Of a DNA stretch of 64,000 bases, positions 39,701-50,210 are shown piece after piece. The position numbers and the translations under genes were made by a program. The stretch comes from Glossina fuscipes (Eukaryota; Arthropoda; Insecta; Diptera; Glossinidae), in the NCBI RefSeq assembly GCF_014805625.2, contig NW_023998416.1, positions 12,950,914 to 13,014,913 of the forward strand, read 5' to 3'. The notes under the pieces are model-generated. The model was not told the DNA's origin. It did no database searches and worked only from the letters and a program-made list of their open reading frames with translations. Numbering within the stretch: position 1 is the first letter of the stretch; each line of letters starts with the position of its first letter.

Positions 39701-41099
39701 CAACGTAGTAGAAATATTCATCAACGCATTTGAAATGCCAGCACAAAAGTAGCGAAGCTAGCTATAAGAGCCTTTCACCTGTCTGCATATAATACCTAGA
39801 TATCGAAGATTTATTAAAATTTCTATGCTTATATAGGGAGAAAATGTATTCTAGAAAATAATGTACTTATATATATATTGCTTGTCCGGAAATTTCATTA
39901 TTATTTCACTTGTATTTATTTCAGCCGTAACTTGGTTAACCAATCTTGATGCTCGTTAAAGTAAATCGCGAAGAAAGAGTGAAATGTCATGATTGAATTA
40001 GATTAACATCAACGTGTAAACGAGATGTGATACCATAAGAAAACGGAAGATAATTTTGTTAAGGCATCGTCATGCGGGAATAGTAGCACTTGAGGTAGTC
40101 ACTTCTAATGCTGCGATTGAGTAAAACTTACCAGTAATTGCGTGTTTTCGTGAACATGTATATTTTCTTCATTAAAAATTCCTCAAGAAGAAGGCTAGTT
40201 AGTCAAAAATATCTCTGAGATCTCTAATGGGTCCTGGTGCCCATACAATTACATACTTATGCTTTCTTTCGCATAATCACTTTAATTCATATAGTCTCCC
40301 ATAGCATTAAGCCAGCTGTAAGTCCCTTTCTTAGTTTGTTCTCTTGAATTGTACCAATTAACGTCGCAGTGCAAAGCATGGACCAGAAAAGTCGCACAAG
40401 AAGACTAATCACATCTATCTAATCAAAAATGCGCGAAAAGGCATTAAAACGCAACTACACAAAAAGCCTTGTGTGACACTTCGGAACTACTTCTTCGTCC
40501 CAGTCAATCTCAACCTCAAAGGTGGCCATATATTTTATTTATTCTTGATTAGAACGAAGGTTGAACTTAATTTGGAATTGTCTGTCTGTTCTTATGGCCT
40601 TAGGTGCTGCATCGTACAGCGTTACAAAAATTGATATGGAAATCTGATAACATTTAGATACCATTATCATCATCACAGTTTATACAGGCCGAAGAAAAAA
40701 ATTGTAGAACTAAAAGTGGGATAACTTGATAATTTGTTGCTTTAGTTTGCGCCCGTAGGTAGTATAAGTCGACTACCGCAAGCAGGTTCACAATGCTTGA
40801 AGAACTAAGTAAAGCATTGATTTTTAAATATTTCTCAAACATTACTCATGGCCGTATGAAGCAATCGCCATATTATCGTTATCAAAAAAAAGTTGCATGG
40901 GGCGGTAATTATCGCTCATATCGATTAAAGCTTTTTCACATTTTTAAAACCAAAAAAGTATATAATGAATGCCGTAAATTCAAAGGCATTTTTCAATTGA
41001 TTAAAATTTCTTTCTTCCTTAAAATTATATATTTGTAAACGGTTCTTTTTTCTTTCATTGCACTTTATGATATACTTTTTTGAATGGATGTAGATTATA

Positions 41100-41132
41100 T
41101 TAGGTTGGCGATAAAGTTCGGTCATATTTTGC
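41100..41132 (+). mobile_element. Possible mariner terminal inverted repeat (solo end)
   Basis: TTAGGTTGGCGATAAAGTTC directly follows a TA dinucleotide at 41098-41099, the mariner target site. Many mariner-family ends begin TTAGGTTGG with an AT/AAG tract after it. No transposase reading frame and no matching opposite end were recognised in the next 1.5 kb, so this would be a deleted or MITE-like copy. Confidence 0.35.
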
Positions 41133-42182
41133 ACGCATATAATATCCGAATTTGAGGATATTTGATGTGTTGGTAAAGAGGTTAAATTTGGATTAGTGTT
41201 GAAGATGGTCCACCAAACGTCATTATCGCCCAGATCGGTGACCAACTTTGCTGGGGCTAAAATATTCCGAAAGAAATTCGGCAATTTATTCTTAGCAGGT
41301 TCGAATACTTACAGCTACAGTTTCTCAACGCGTCACATAAGTTTTTACAAGCAAAGCGATGCATCGCTTCGTTTCTGGAACTCATATCAAACGCACTTTA
41401 TCCGCTGTTTTTTTTTTCATTCTCCACTTCTTAATTAAGTGATGAAGGCTATTGAAAGCCCTTGCATCCTACCAGAAGTACGCTAAGTAATAAGACCCCA
41501 CACGAGGCATTTCATCTGCTTGCGTTGATCTGGCAAGTAAAATTACCTGCATGTAATAAGAGATGTCAGAACTTTCCCACCAATCTATTATAAAAGTTTG
41601 CGTATGTGATTGCGTGTGTATGTTATGTATGTAAATTTAAATGTCATTATATGGCACAGTGCTTTTGTTTTATCATTAAAATGTCTACATGTGAGATATT
41701 ATCAATTTAATGTTATTAAAAATAAATGAGCCCTGTTTTTACAATATCTACTGATAAGACTATTGCTGGCTATTTTGTTGTTGCTCGCTATTGCCTATTA
41801 AGTCTTATCATATGATAAAGGAGAGGATTGCCAATGATTTTTATCGTAATTACTGCATAATTATTTATAAAATTATTCCGGTTATTAAAGGAATATTGTA
41901 TGGAAAGTTGTTAATGCACATCGCCTTTTTAAAGATTAAATGTGATAGAGTTAAAACGCAGGTTAACTCCAACGATATCAAAATAACTGTTTGAACAGGA
42001 AAAATTTCATTTAAAATTTCATAATACTTTTAAAAATTCATTTGTAAATAGCTTTGAGACAATAACTAATATTCCTTAACTAAGAAATTGTAAATTTTAT
42101 CATCCCTCCTAAACGTTCCATTCTAGATTCCAAAAGCCGCATAAGAATTGAAAAAAGAGATAAACGGCGTAGTCGAAGAACG

Positions 42183-42351
42183 AAAAAAAAAAAAAAAAAA
42201 AAACTGGAAATAATAATTCAATGAATACAAACAAAATTACACAAAATTGCCTTTACAAATATGTATTTAACAGAAACATGCAGGAAGTACAATCATGCTA
42301 ATAAAAGGAAAAAAAGAAAAAAAAAAAAAAAAGAAGAAGAAAAAGAAAGAA
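42183..42351 (+). repeat. A-run and AAG-rich purine tract
   Basis: A 21-base A-run at 42183-42203, and at 42303-42351 a purine-only tract with AAG units. Together they produce a chance poly-Phe frame on the minus strand. Confidence 0.8.
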
Positions 42352-42971
42352 TTCGAGTCGGCTGAAAGACTAACTGACAGATTTACTTCACTAGTTATTG
42401 TGTGCCCCATATTATGTATGGGAATAGTTGGCACTATTTTCAATGCTGGCGTTGTTTGACTATGTAGAACTTCATGCTGCTTACACATCCTGTGTACAAG
42501 TTCATGTTTAAGTGCCTTTCTGCCTGCCTGGCTGCATTGCATGCCTCCATCTTTCAACTTTTATGATTTCTCTAACACAGTTTACCGTTATTATTGAAGC
42601 AAGAAAAATTTTACGAAAAAAAACTTTACGAGCCATCTTCGCATCAATAAGTGCAACTTTCAAAAGGTTTACTTAAGGTAAATAGACAGTGAGTAGCACG
42701 TGCTTTATTGGGTAGGCGCTCAACAAAATTAAGTTAAAAGGAAAATTTAATAAAAAGAAAAGAAAATAAGCATAATTTTTCAAGAGTTTTTCATCTACCT
42801 TCCGTGTTATCAGCTTTACTCTAGAGCATAATAATTATATGTAGAAGTCTTAAATAATAATTACAGGCCACTTAAGATAAGCATCGAGAGCTCTTTTATT
42901 AACTCTTTACTTGATAAATTTCCATCGTAAGTCATTTATCAAGAGAGATAAAATAAAGAGATATTAATTCT

Positions 42972-42977
42972 TTTATT
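42972..42977 (-). other. Candidate polyadenylation signal of the protease gene
   Basis: AATAAA on the minus strand about 140 nt past the protease stop codon, in a T/A-rich stretch. Such hexamers are frequent by chance in this AT-rich sequence, so only position supports it. Confidence 0.3.
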
Positions 42978-43116
42978 TTCTCTTTTTTTGAATTGAATTG
43001 ACATGATATCGTATGTAAATAATATCTTGTGTGTCACTTCTCCGACCAACTCTGTTCACAAATTTAAAAACAAAATCGTAGCATTAGTGTGAAGGCTACG
43101 GATAAGATGTATTAAC

Positions 43117-43893
43117 CTATAGAGGTTTAGGGGAGGTCAACAAATGGGACGTCTGTATAATCCACAGGTGTAGTTCGGCAACATCGACATAGACACCCGG
43201 ATATTTAGGATCAGCACAACCCTCCGACCACGATACTATACCAACTAGAAGGCCATCAGATACCAACGGGCCACCAGAATCTCGTTGACAAGCACTTTTC
43301 TCCGCGCCAGCAGCACAAATCATTGATGGTTTGATGCTAGACCCGTAACTATACGTAGAGGAAGCACAGTTACTTCGACTAATAATTGCAACCTCAACCG
43401 ATTTCAATTGATCAGGGATATCAAGGGCGCCCTCAGAAGTGATGCCCCATCCAGAGACAATAGCAGCAGCATTGTCGTCAGGAACAGCGGTAGCGAGTTT
43501 AATAGGCTGAATCTTCGTGCTGAAGCGCAACGGAGAAGATAAACGAAGCAGAGCAATATCATTAACTATCGTTTGTGAGCTGTAGCCGTTATGTATTTCA
43601 TAATTTCGAACTTTAATTACCACTCCCCCTGAATGCCATTCAGAAGAGCCAGCACGAATTCTTACATCATCAGGGGCGTCGACAAGGCAGTGGGCAGCTG
43701 TTATTATAATATATCGATTATAGATAACACCACCGCACCGATGTACGCCATTGGTTTGCACAGAAACTTGATAAGGGAATGACTTGATATCACTGTCACT
43801 TCCACCGACAATTCGTGGTTCTGGTTTCCACGACGGTGTACTACCGACGAAAAGACAATTGACTAGCGACAATAAAACTATGAACTTGTACAT
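43117..43893 (-). CDS. Secreted trypsin-fold (S1) serine protease with altered S1 pocket
   Basis: A complete intronless 258-residue S1 protease. Residues 1-18 form a hydrophobic signal peptide. A short propeptide follows, with cleavage predicted at R27|IVGG. The catalytic triad is His68 (TAAHC), Asp112 (NDIALL) and Ser206 (DSGGP). Cysteine pairs C53-C69, C176-C193 and C202-C226 match the three disulphides usual in insect trypsins, and the length fits digestive trypsins of flies. The specificity pocket is unusual. The residue six before the catalytic Ser (chymotrypsin 189) is Ser200, not the Asp of trypsins. Arg204 replaces the invariant Gly193, and Ser223 replaces Gly216. It probably does not cut after Arg or Lys, and the Arg at 193 may hinder protein inhibitors. 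All codons are intact, so I take it as a live gene, probably extracellular or gut-lumenal. The start at 43893 fits the signal peptide and lies 14 nt from the predicted transcription start. GC content is clearly higher than the flanks. It could also be a non-digestive or inactive homologue. Confidence 0.95.
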   Translation of the reverse strand: MYKFIVLLSLVNCLFVGSTPSWKPEPRIVGGSDSDIKSFPYQVSVQTNGVHRCGGVIYNRYIIITAAHCLVDAPDDVRIRAGSSEWHSGGVVIKVRNYEIHNGYSSQTIVNDIALLRLSSPLRFSTKIQPIKLATAVPDDNAAAIVSGWGITSEGALDIPDQLKSVEVAIISRSNCASSTYSYGSSIKPSMICAAGAEKSACQRDSGGPLVSDGLLVGIVSWSEGCADPKYPGVYVDVAELHLWIIQTSHLLTSPKPL

Positions 43894-43904
43894 TATACCG
43901 AATT

Positions 43905-43909
43905 ACTGA
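43905..43909 (-). promoter_or_regulatory. TCAGT initiator, predicted transcription start of the protease
   Basis: This is a perfect arthropod initiator pentamer on the minus strand. The predicted +1 A is at 43907, giving a leader of only about 14 nt before the ATG at 43893. The TATA box at the expected distance supports it. Confidence 0.65.
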
Positions 43910-43931
43910 AGATTTCCGCAGTAATCGTTGG

Positions 43932-43939
43932 TTTTTATA
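43932..43939 (-). promoter_or_regulatory. TATA box of the serine protease gene
   Basis: On the minus strand this reads TATAAAAA. Its first T lies 32 nt upstream of the A of a TCAGT initiator, the usual spacing in arthropod TATA-plus-Inr promoters. Highly expressed secreted insect proteases commonly use this promoter type. Confidence 0.75.
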
Positions 43940-44057
43940 GGCGACTCCAATGATTTCAATAAGATGCACTTTAGATAAAATTGATTAATTATAGTCATAT
44001 CGATTTTCGAAAGAGGCAACCTTGCTACTTAATATCTGCTACGACATATGACAAAAG

Positions 44058-44178
44058 TAAAAGATTAGATACCGTTTAAAAGTTTTCTAACTGAAATTTA
44101 CGTTAGAGAGTCTCTGGTACTTTATACCCACGAATAGATGCGAGGGGAATAAAAGATTAGATACCGTTTAAAAGTTTT
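44058..44178. repeat. 29-bp perfect direct repeat upstream of the protease
   Basis: The 29 bases at 44058-44086 are repeated exactly at 44150-44178 (core GATTAGATACCGTTTAAAAG), start-to-start distance 92. Between them lies TTTATACCCACG, resembling the start of the interspersed families. The pair begins about 120 bp upstream of the protease TATA box. Confidence 0.8.
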
Positions 44179-46921
44179 TTGTAAAAATACGAGAGTACGT
44201 TAATTTTGTCAACTTGTTCGTAGAACAAAGTGAAATTTATTGGCGAAGACTTCAGGTTGCTTGCATTTCTGAATAACATCCACTCTCAACTAAATGTTGA
44301 TCGATAAGGTTCAGCAGCGGTTTTTACAATTTTGATAAAGCTGTCATATGCTTAGTAAAGACAATGAAAATGATTTAATGATTCCAAGCAAACTAGAATG
44401 CTTCTGGATTTTTAAATCATTATTAAGAAAAGTTTCCTGGCATGGGCTTCACTAAATAAGTGACGAAGCTTGGCACCTCTATCATGTCAAGCCAATGTAT
44501 AAAAGTTGCTGAGAATTATTTTAATGTTGGCTCTGCCATTTGACCAACTCACCAATTAATTTTGCACGGAGTGGCTCTGAGAAACATTTGTCTGCTATAG
44601 AGGGATACACAACATTAGTTAATCAGTAGTATTTGCATCAGTGCCATGTCAGCCGCTGCAAAGCACAAAGTGATTGTCGTCTATAGACAGGAGCCGTCGC
44701 GGAATAGTTAACTATGACACTTAAGAGAATTTTTCGAGTCAATACGATTCAAAAGTGTTTTATATCATTACTCAGCGAGATAGAAAGACTGTTCAACCTT
44801 AAACATTTTAGCTAAACATACAGGCCTAGCAAATATAAGCATCGACTTTTTACATTTGTGTTCTCTATCGAGTTGGAAGATCGATTTTCTAATTAGAATT
44901 TCAAATTTTCATTGCTAAGCACCTACACAGACTTGTCTAAAAGTACTTAGCAATGATTTCGATATCATTCCTTAAAAATTGCTTCTGATGGAAATTTGAT
45001 TAAATTAAAAGCCATCGATCCTCAAGATTTCATTGACAATATGCTCCTCTTGCTAATGGAATTTTCTATGCCAAAGCATAAATATGCATCGTGAACATGC
45101 ATTGCGAGACAAACGCGTGTGCACACATTTATATAGAAGCAGTAGCACTCAGCAATCATCAAAATTGAATGTATCTGCAATAATTTGCACTGGAACGGAA
45201 ATTCTTGTTATTGCACTAAATTTACAATAAAGCGTATACGGAAAGGGGGGGAAAAAAAATGAAGAAAACACAAGTTTTGAATGAAATAAGTGAAAGAGCA
45301 GACAGCTACAAAAATTGTATCAGTGCTTCTAACTTGGTAGAATCAAGTGAAAAGTTAAGATAAGGTGAAATGCAATTTAAAAGGCAAGTGTTAACAAAAA
45401 AAAAAAAAAAAGAAAAATAAGAAAAAAGGAATAAAGCGCATCACACTGTTGCTTGGACTATATCGAACTACGTCATTGCTATACCGCACGCACGCTTTTC
45501 CACGCAAATGCATAACTCAGAGAAATAAATGAAATAAAAATGAAAAGAACATAGGAGAACGACCTCAAAGTGTAGCTGTAATAATGTATATCCTCCGAAA
45601 GAAAGGAAATACTAAGCAAAAGCAGAAAGATTAAAAAAGAAATGAAATAATGCCCTAAACTAAACGCTCGAAATGGAAGAAAAAAGAGAAAACCAAAAAT
45701 CAATTTTCAATTGAAAACATTCCACAAACTAAGAATGCGGTCAATTTGCCAAACTCGACGATTTAACTTTTCGGATTCGTTTAGATTAAAGAAAGCAAAA
45801 AAAAAAAAAAAAAAAAAAAAAATACGTAAAACAAAAGTCATCTTAAACGCTTACTCGCATGAACATGTGAAATTTTAACCACACGGTCTACCAATGACGG
45901 TAATGGGAAAAGAAGGCAAAAATATTTCGTATCGTATTGTAATTGAAATGTTATGGTCTTTTATTAGACTGAGACCAACGGAACCAGATATCATTGCTTA
46001 AAGAAAAAATTTATTACTGTCTCACTCTCTTTATCTCTATCGCTTTCTTGATCTATTTTATGTCATACACAACACAGAACATATATATATTCATTATATG
46101 CTGGCAAGTACTTAACCACTTGTGCATTGGTTATTATTGCTACTCTACTTATTTCTTTGGTTATCAAGCTAGTGAAAAGCATTCTCGACCGCAATTTGTA
46201 CGTTATATTTGACTTTGATGTGGTTTACCAGATGTCCAGAACATCATCCAGTTGACTTTACGCACAGATTGTTATAAAAGTTAATATCACAAAATTCATA
46301 CTACATTTGAAAGCATTACATTATGAATAAAACAATGCAAGACTAAAAAAAAAAAAAAAATAAAAATAAAAGTAAACGAAAATCAAAGATTTGAGTCTTT
46401 TTTTTTTTTTTTAGTTTTTCATTTCCATTAGAATTCATACGGGGTTACATTTATTCCGTTAAATAGGAAATGTTTACGAACTGACAGAGAAATTGCCTCT
46501 AGAGAGTTGTTTATTATGAACTTTTTCTATTCATTATATATCCTTTTTTTGTTTTTGTTCTTTTCTTGTTCTATAGATGAGTACGTTATTATATTTCCTT
46601 TCTCATGATGCTTTATCAGTTGGCTGGCAATATGTAGATGCACTGTCTTTTGGTTAAATGTTTTCTTAGATCGCAGAACGCAGCAAAAAATTACATAAAG
46701 AGGTGTATTCTGGAATTACGACAGGTCGCTTATGTATACTTAAATACATATTACAGTTTTTTACTCAAGCTTAATATACCCTTGTACCACAAGCAGCGTA
46801 GGTTATAAAATAGGAAAGGAAAGTCTCTCTGACGGATTAAGCATTACTGTTAGTATGGTAATAAGTGCTTTTTCGAATATGTATAAATATAGAGGATTTA
46901 AAATTTCGATAATTTAAATAT
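44179..46921. other. Upstream flank of the protease, non-coding
   Basis: No second protease copy or other gene was seen. The part just after the direct repeat (44200-44230) has GTTAATTTTGTCAACTTGTT, resembling the opening of family B, so a fragment of that family probably lies here. Confidence 0.4.
45797..45822 (+). repeat. Poly-A run (26)
   Basis: The longest A homopolymer in the window. A gene-like processed sequence ending here was looked for and not seen. Confidence 0.9.
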
Positions 46922-47790
46922 GTTTATACCCTACACCAGTTGTGTGCGGTACAGGATACATTAAGTTAGTGCGATCGCATGTAATTCTCAGAAAGGCTTG
47001 AGATAGACCCCACCATATATTATACCGATCGATTTAAAATCATAATCTGAACTGATCTAAGCCTGTCTGTCGATTTGTTTATCTGATGTCTGTCCATGAA
47101 AGAATACAGATCGCAATTTCTCAGATAATTTAAAGAAATTTGATACAGTGACGTCTTTTGACCCAACGACGAACGCTACTGAAGATAGTTCGGATCGGCG
47201 TGCTTTTTCGACCACTCACCATATAACGTCCTCTTCTGAAAAGTCGTTATATGGAAAAATGTTGTAATTTTCATAATTTCCCGACAAAATTGGTTAAGTA
47301 ATACTATTTCGTTATTGTAAATTGGTATGAAAACTTTAGACTGGTAGGGGCAATTTTTGAACTCCCTCTCATATAACGAAAACTGAAGTTCATACGAGAA
47401 AACTAGTAGCAATTTAACGTAAGAAATTAACTGTAGCATATTTGGACTATCTCGGTCTATTTTTTGCACCCAACCCTAACAAGGATTTTCACGAAAATTG
47501 ATATTGTGTAGAGCGGAAAAATCTAAGTTTTAATAAATAGTGACAAAAATTGACCCGTAATAGTAATTTCACACAAAATTGAACTCTACAAAATTTAGAC
47601 CATCTACGCCTATTTTTGGATCCTACCCTATATAAGGATTACATTTGTACTACATTAGGTTGCGTTTTGGGCCCGCTTTCCAAACAAGATGTAATTTTTG
47701 CGTTCCATAATAAAGAACAAGAATTGTGTTAGACAATGTGCTGTAGAGTATTTAATGGTCGGCCTTGTCTGATTACAATGTTCTTAATTG
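46922..47790 (+). repeat. Interspersed repeat family A, copy 6 (expanded middle)
   Basis: Starts TTATACCCTACACCAGTTG. It has the GATCTAAGCCTGTCTGTCG tract and CATATAACG...AAAAGTCGTTATATGG. The family end, GAGTATTTAATGGTCGGCCT, appears only near 47738. About 450 extra bases in the middle include two related stretches with TTTAGAC and CTATTTTTGG blocks (47335-47470 and 47590-47640), so the copy seems internally duplicated. Confidence 0.5.
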
Positions 47791-48306
47791 TTTTTTTAAA
47801 GTTAAGATTGTTTTAGAAAGCTTAGCGTTTAATTTAATATAATCGAAGGATGCTGATGGTTTTGAATGATGGAAGAGCCAAGTTCTTAAATTGTGGAGAA
47901 AACAATAAGCGAAGAAGAGACAGCGGAAGCAGCCTACAGAGGAAAATCTTTGTCAATATAATGTTGATTTGGTGTATGCAAAACGAAGCTTAATTAACTT
48001 GGAAATGTAATGCCATCGAATTTTACAGTTTGTTAAATAATTGCGAGCGGAAATTTTATTACAACTTCTAGATCGTAAAAATGTTGGCTTATATGTGTTG
48101 CAACTTTTCTAATATTCACTAAAGCCTCTTTTATTCGTCTATAGCACGATAGTTGCGATGTATCGTCTTGCAATTCGATTGACAGGCAAAGTCAATCATT
48201 TGAATGAAAAAATTAACATACAAGTCGATTCAGATGTAATTTCTGTTCTTACTTCACCCACTTATTTTAGCAGCTTAAACTTCAACTGATATAGAATGCA
48301 AAAAAG

Positions 48307-48412
48307 AAAAAAAAAAAAAAAAAAAAAAAACGCTACCACAAACACAAACCTACGCACCGAAACATTCTCTTGTAGTGGAATTTTTACGTAAAATTAACTG
48401 CTTTCTGCTTAC

Positions 48413-48444
<32 letters not shown>
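48307..48444. repeat. Poly-A run and (AT)n microsatellite
   Basis: 24 A at 48307-48330 and a TA array at about 48413-48444. Confidence 0.85.
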
Positions 48445-49789
48445 GCATATTGAAAAGTAATATGCTTTGAATGTAGATGCATTTGTTTATTTGTTTGGTT
48501 GTTTAAAATATCATATAAATGATAAATTTGCAAAAATAAAGCCATTGGAAATATTAAGCGAATGTATAAATATGATGCTCCTTGTGGTGTGTCGATAATA
48601 AAAACAACAAAACGACTGCAAAAGAAAACCATAATCAGTATAATAAGATCTCTCTATAAATATATGTGTATAAACAAGAAGCTGGATTTAAGAAAAATGG
48701 GAAAGAGACGAGAACCACAATCATTGTTTATCCGAAATACGATACCAACTTACTACACAGTTAAGTAAAACCACCAACGATTCCCCAATCGACTGACTGG
48801 CAAAGAAATGATGCAACCGTTAGTGAAATAAAAAGAAAACCGCACTTCACTGTGAAATGATAGGATAGAAAAAGAGGTAAAAAAAAGAAAAAATAAATAT
48901 AATAAAAATTTCAAACATAAGTAAGTGTTTAATGCATATCAACGGGATGTAGTTGCGTAATGAAAGAAAAATTGATGGCAAAAAAGAACGTAAAGAAAGT
49001 AAGAGAATTATATTCACTCTCTACTGAACCTTTGATGCGTTCCCAAATTGATGCATAAAATTCGCAATGAGTCTCACTCGTTATTTGTTTACACATGAAC
49101 TCAGCCTATTTCGGCATTGTCAAATATACTAAGAAAGAATTTTAGGTAAACATCTTTTATGAACACTTAGTTACTGATTTTTTATAAAGTATTGCCATTT
49201 GCAAGTCTGTTCTTGCCAAATAAAAATTCTCAATTTTCTAAAACATTTTATGTGATCAACCATCAACCAAGGACACAAAAAGTTACAAGTCGCTCAAGCT
49301 CTGATCAAAATAATACATACTTCTGAATGCTACGAACTGAAGAACACATCTAGGGATGAGTGTAAAACTCAACATCATTCTAAGAAAGGTGAACGATCCG
49401 ACGTAATGATAACTAATTCGATTATAGTCCCTGAAGTGCCGAAGAAACATATGATCCCTCAGCGAGACAAGGTTCAACGGAACAGTCGCTTCACTAATTG
49501 TAGGAATGGGATCCCGAAACCGTGCTTATTTTGAATTTTTATACGAGGCATTCTCATTAATCTCAAGCTTCTATTGCATTTAAAAAAAATTGAAGAAGAA
49601 TAAGTGACGCAAGCGCAGAGGTACTCGGGCTGCTATTTAGGTCAGCCTCAGTTTAAGTTATCTCATAAAATTAGAAGAAATTTGAAGATTTTTAAGGACT
49701 AATCATTCTACAACACTTCACTTCACTCCAAGGGAGAACGCCCCCTTTTCCAGAAGGTTATGAATCAGCTCTTTAATTCAGCTTTGCTT

Positions 49790-50180
49790 TAAAATCTGTA
49801 AAATCCTGGCCGCATGGACGCGACTGTAATGTAGTCTTTTAATACGCGTTATTGGGCCGGCGAAAGCGGCTTCACCGGGGTTAACATCACAGACAAGCAA
49901 GAAATTCGGAAGAGAGAGAAACCCTAGTTGCGAGTTTACGTTCCGAGTGCCGCTTTGTTGTCGCGAAGAGAATATCGCACTTAGAATACCGTCCTACAGC
50001 TGGCTGCTGGGCATGACTACGATATCCTGACCATGAGCGACCGCGCCGTCAAGTAAAGCGCGTCTGAATCTCTCTTGTCTATCTCTTTCCTGCTCCCTAC
50101 CTACCTGTGAGCTGAGCTCTGCGGATAATAGTAATAGGGTCCAGCGAAGCTTTCTTACTCATGTTCAGAGCAAGCCCGAT
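49790..50180. other. GC-richer patch with coding-like frames, unidentified
   Basis: Markedly richer in G and C than its flanks. On the minus strand one frame has a single stop in about 95 codons; on the plus strand one frame is open for about 65 codons. No family could be recognised in either. An eroded mobile-element coding piece is the likeliest source. Confidence 0.3.
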
Positions 50181-50190
50181 TGATTGGAAA

Positions 50191-50210
50191 CAGAGAGAGA
50201 GAGAGAGGGA
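50191..50210 (+). repeat. (GA)n microsatellite
   Basis: Nine GA units followed by GGGAG, at the edge of a GC-richer patch (49790-50180). Confidence 0.85.

Larger units (their letters stand above)
36471..42971. other. Non-coding stretch
   Basis: Includes the possible mariner end at 41100 and chance frames of up to 125 codons (39356-39733). The piece at 38160-38500 is less AT-rich and might be an eroded element, but no motif could be matched. Confidence 0.45.

Noticed and set aside
39356..39733. 125-codon plus-strand frame
   Set aside because: Phe/Lys/Ile-rich composition typical of chance frames in AT-rich DNA; no domain, promoter or splice context.
40925..41284. 119-codon minus frame overlapping the possible mariner end
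   Set aside because: No DDD/DDE transposase motif or helix-turn-helix pattern. It overlaps an equally open plus-strand frame.
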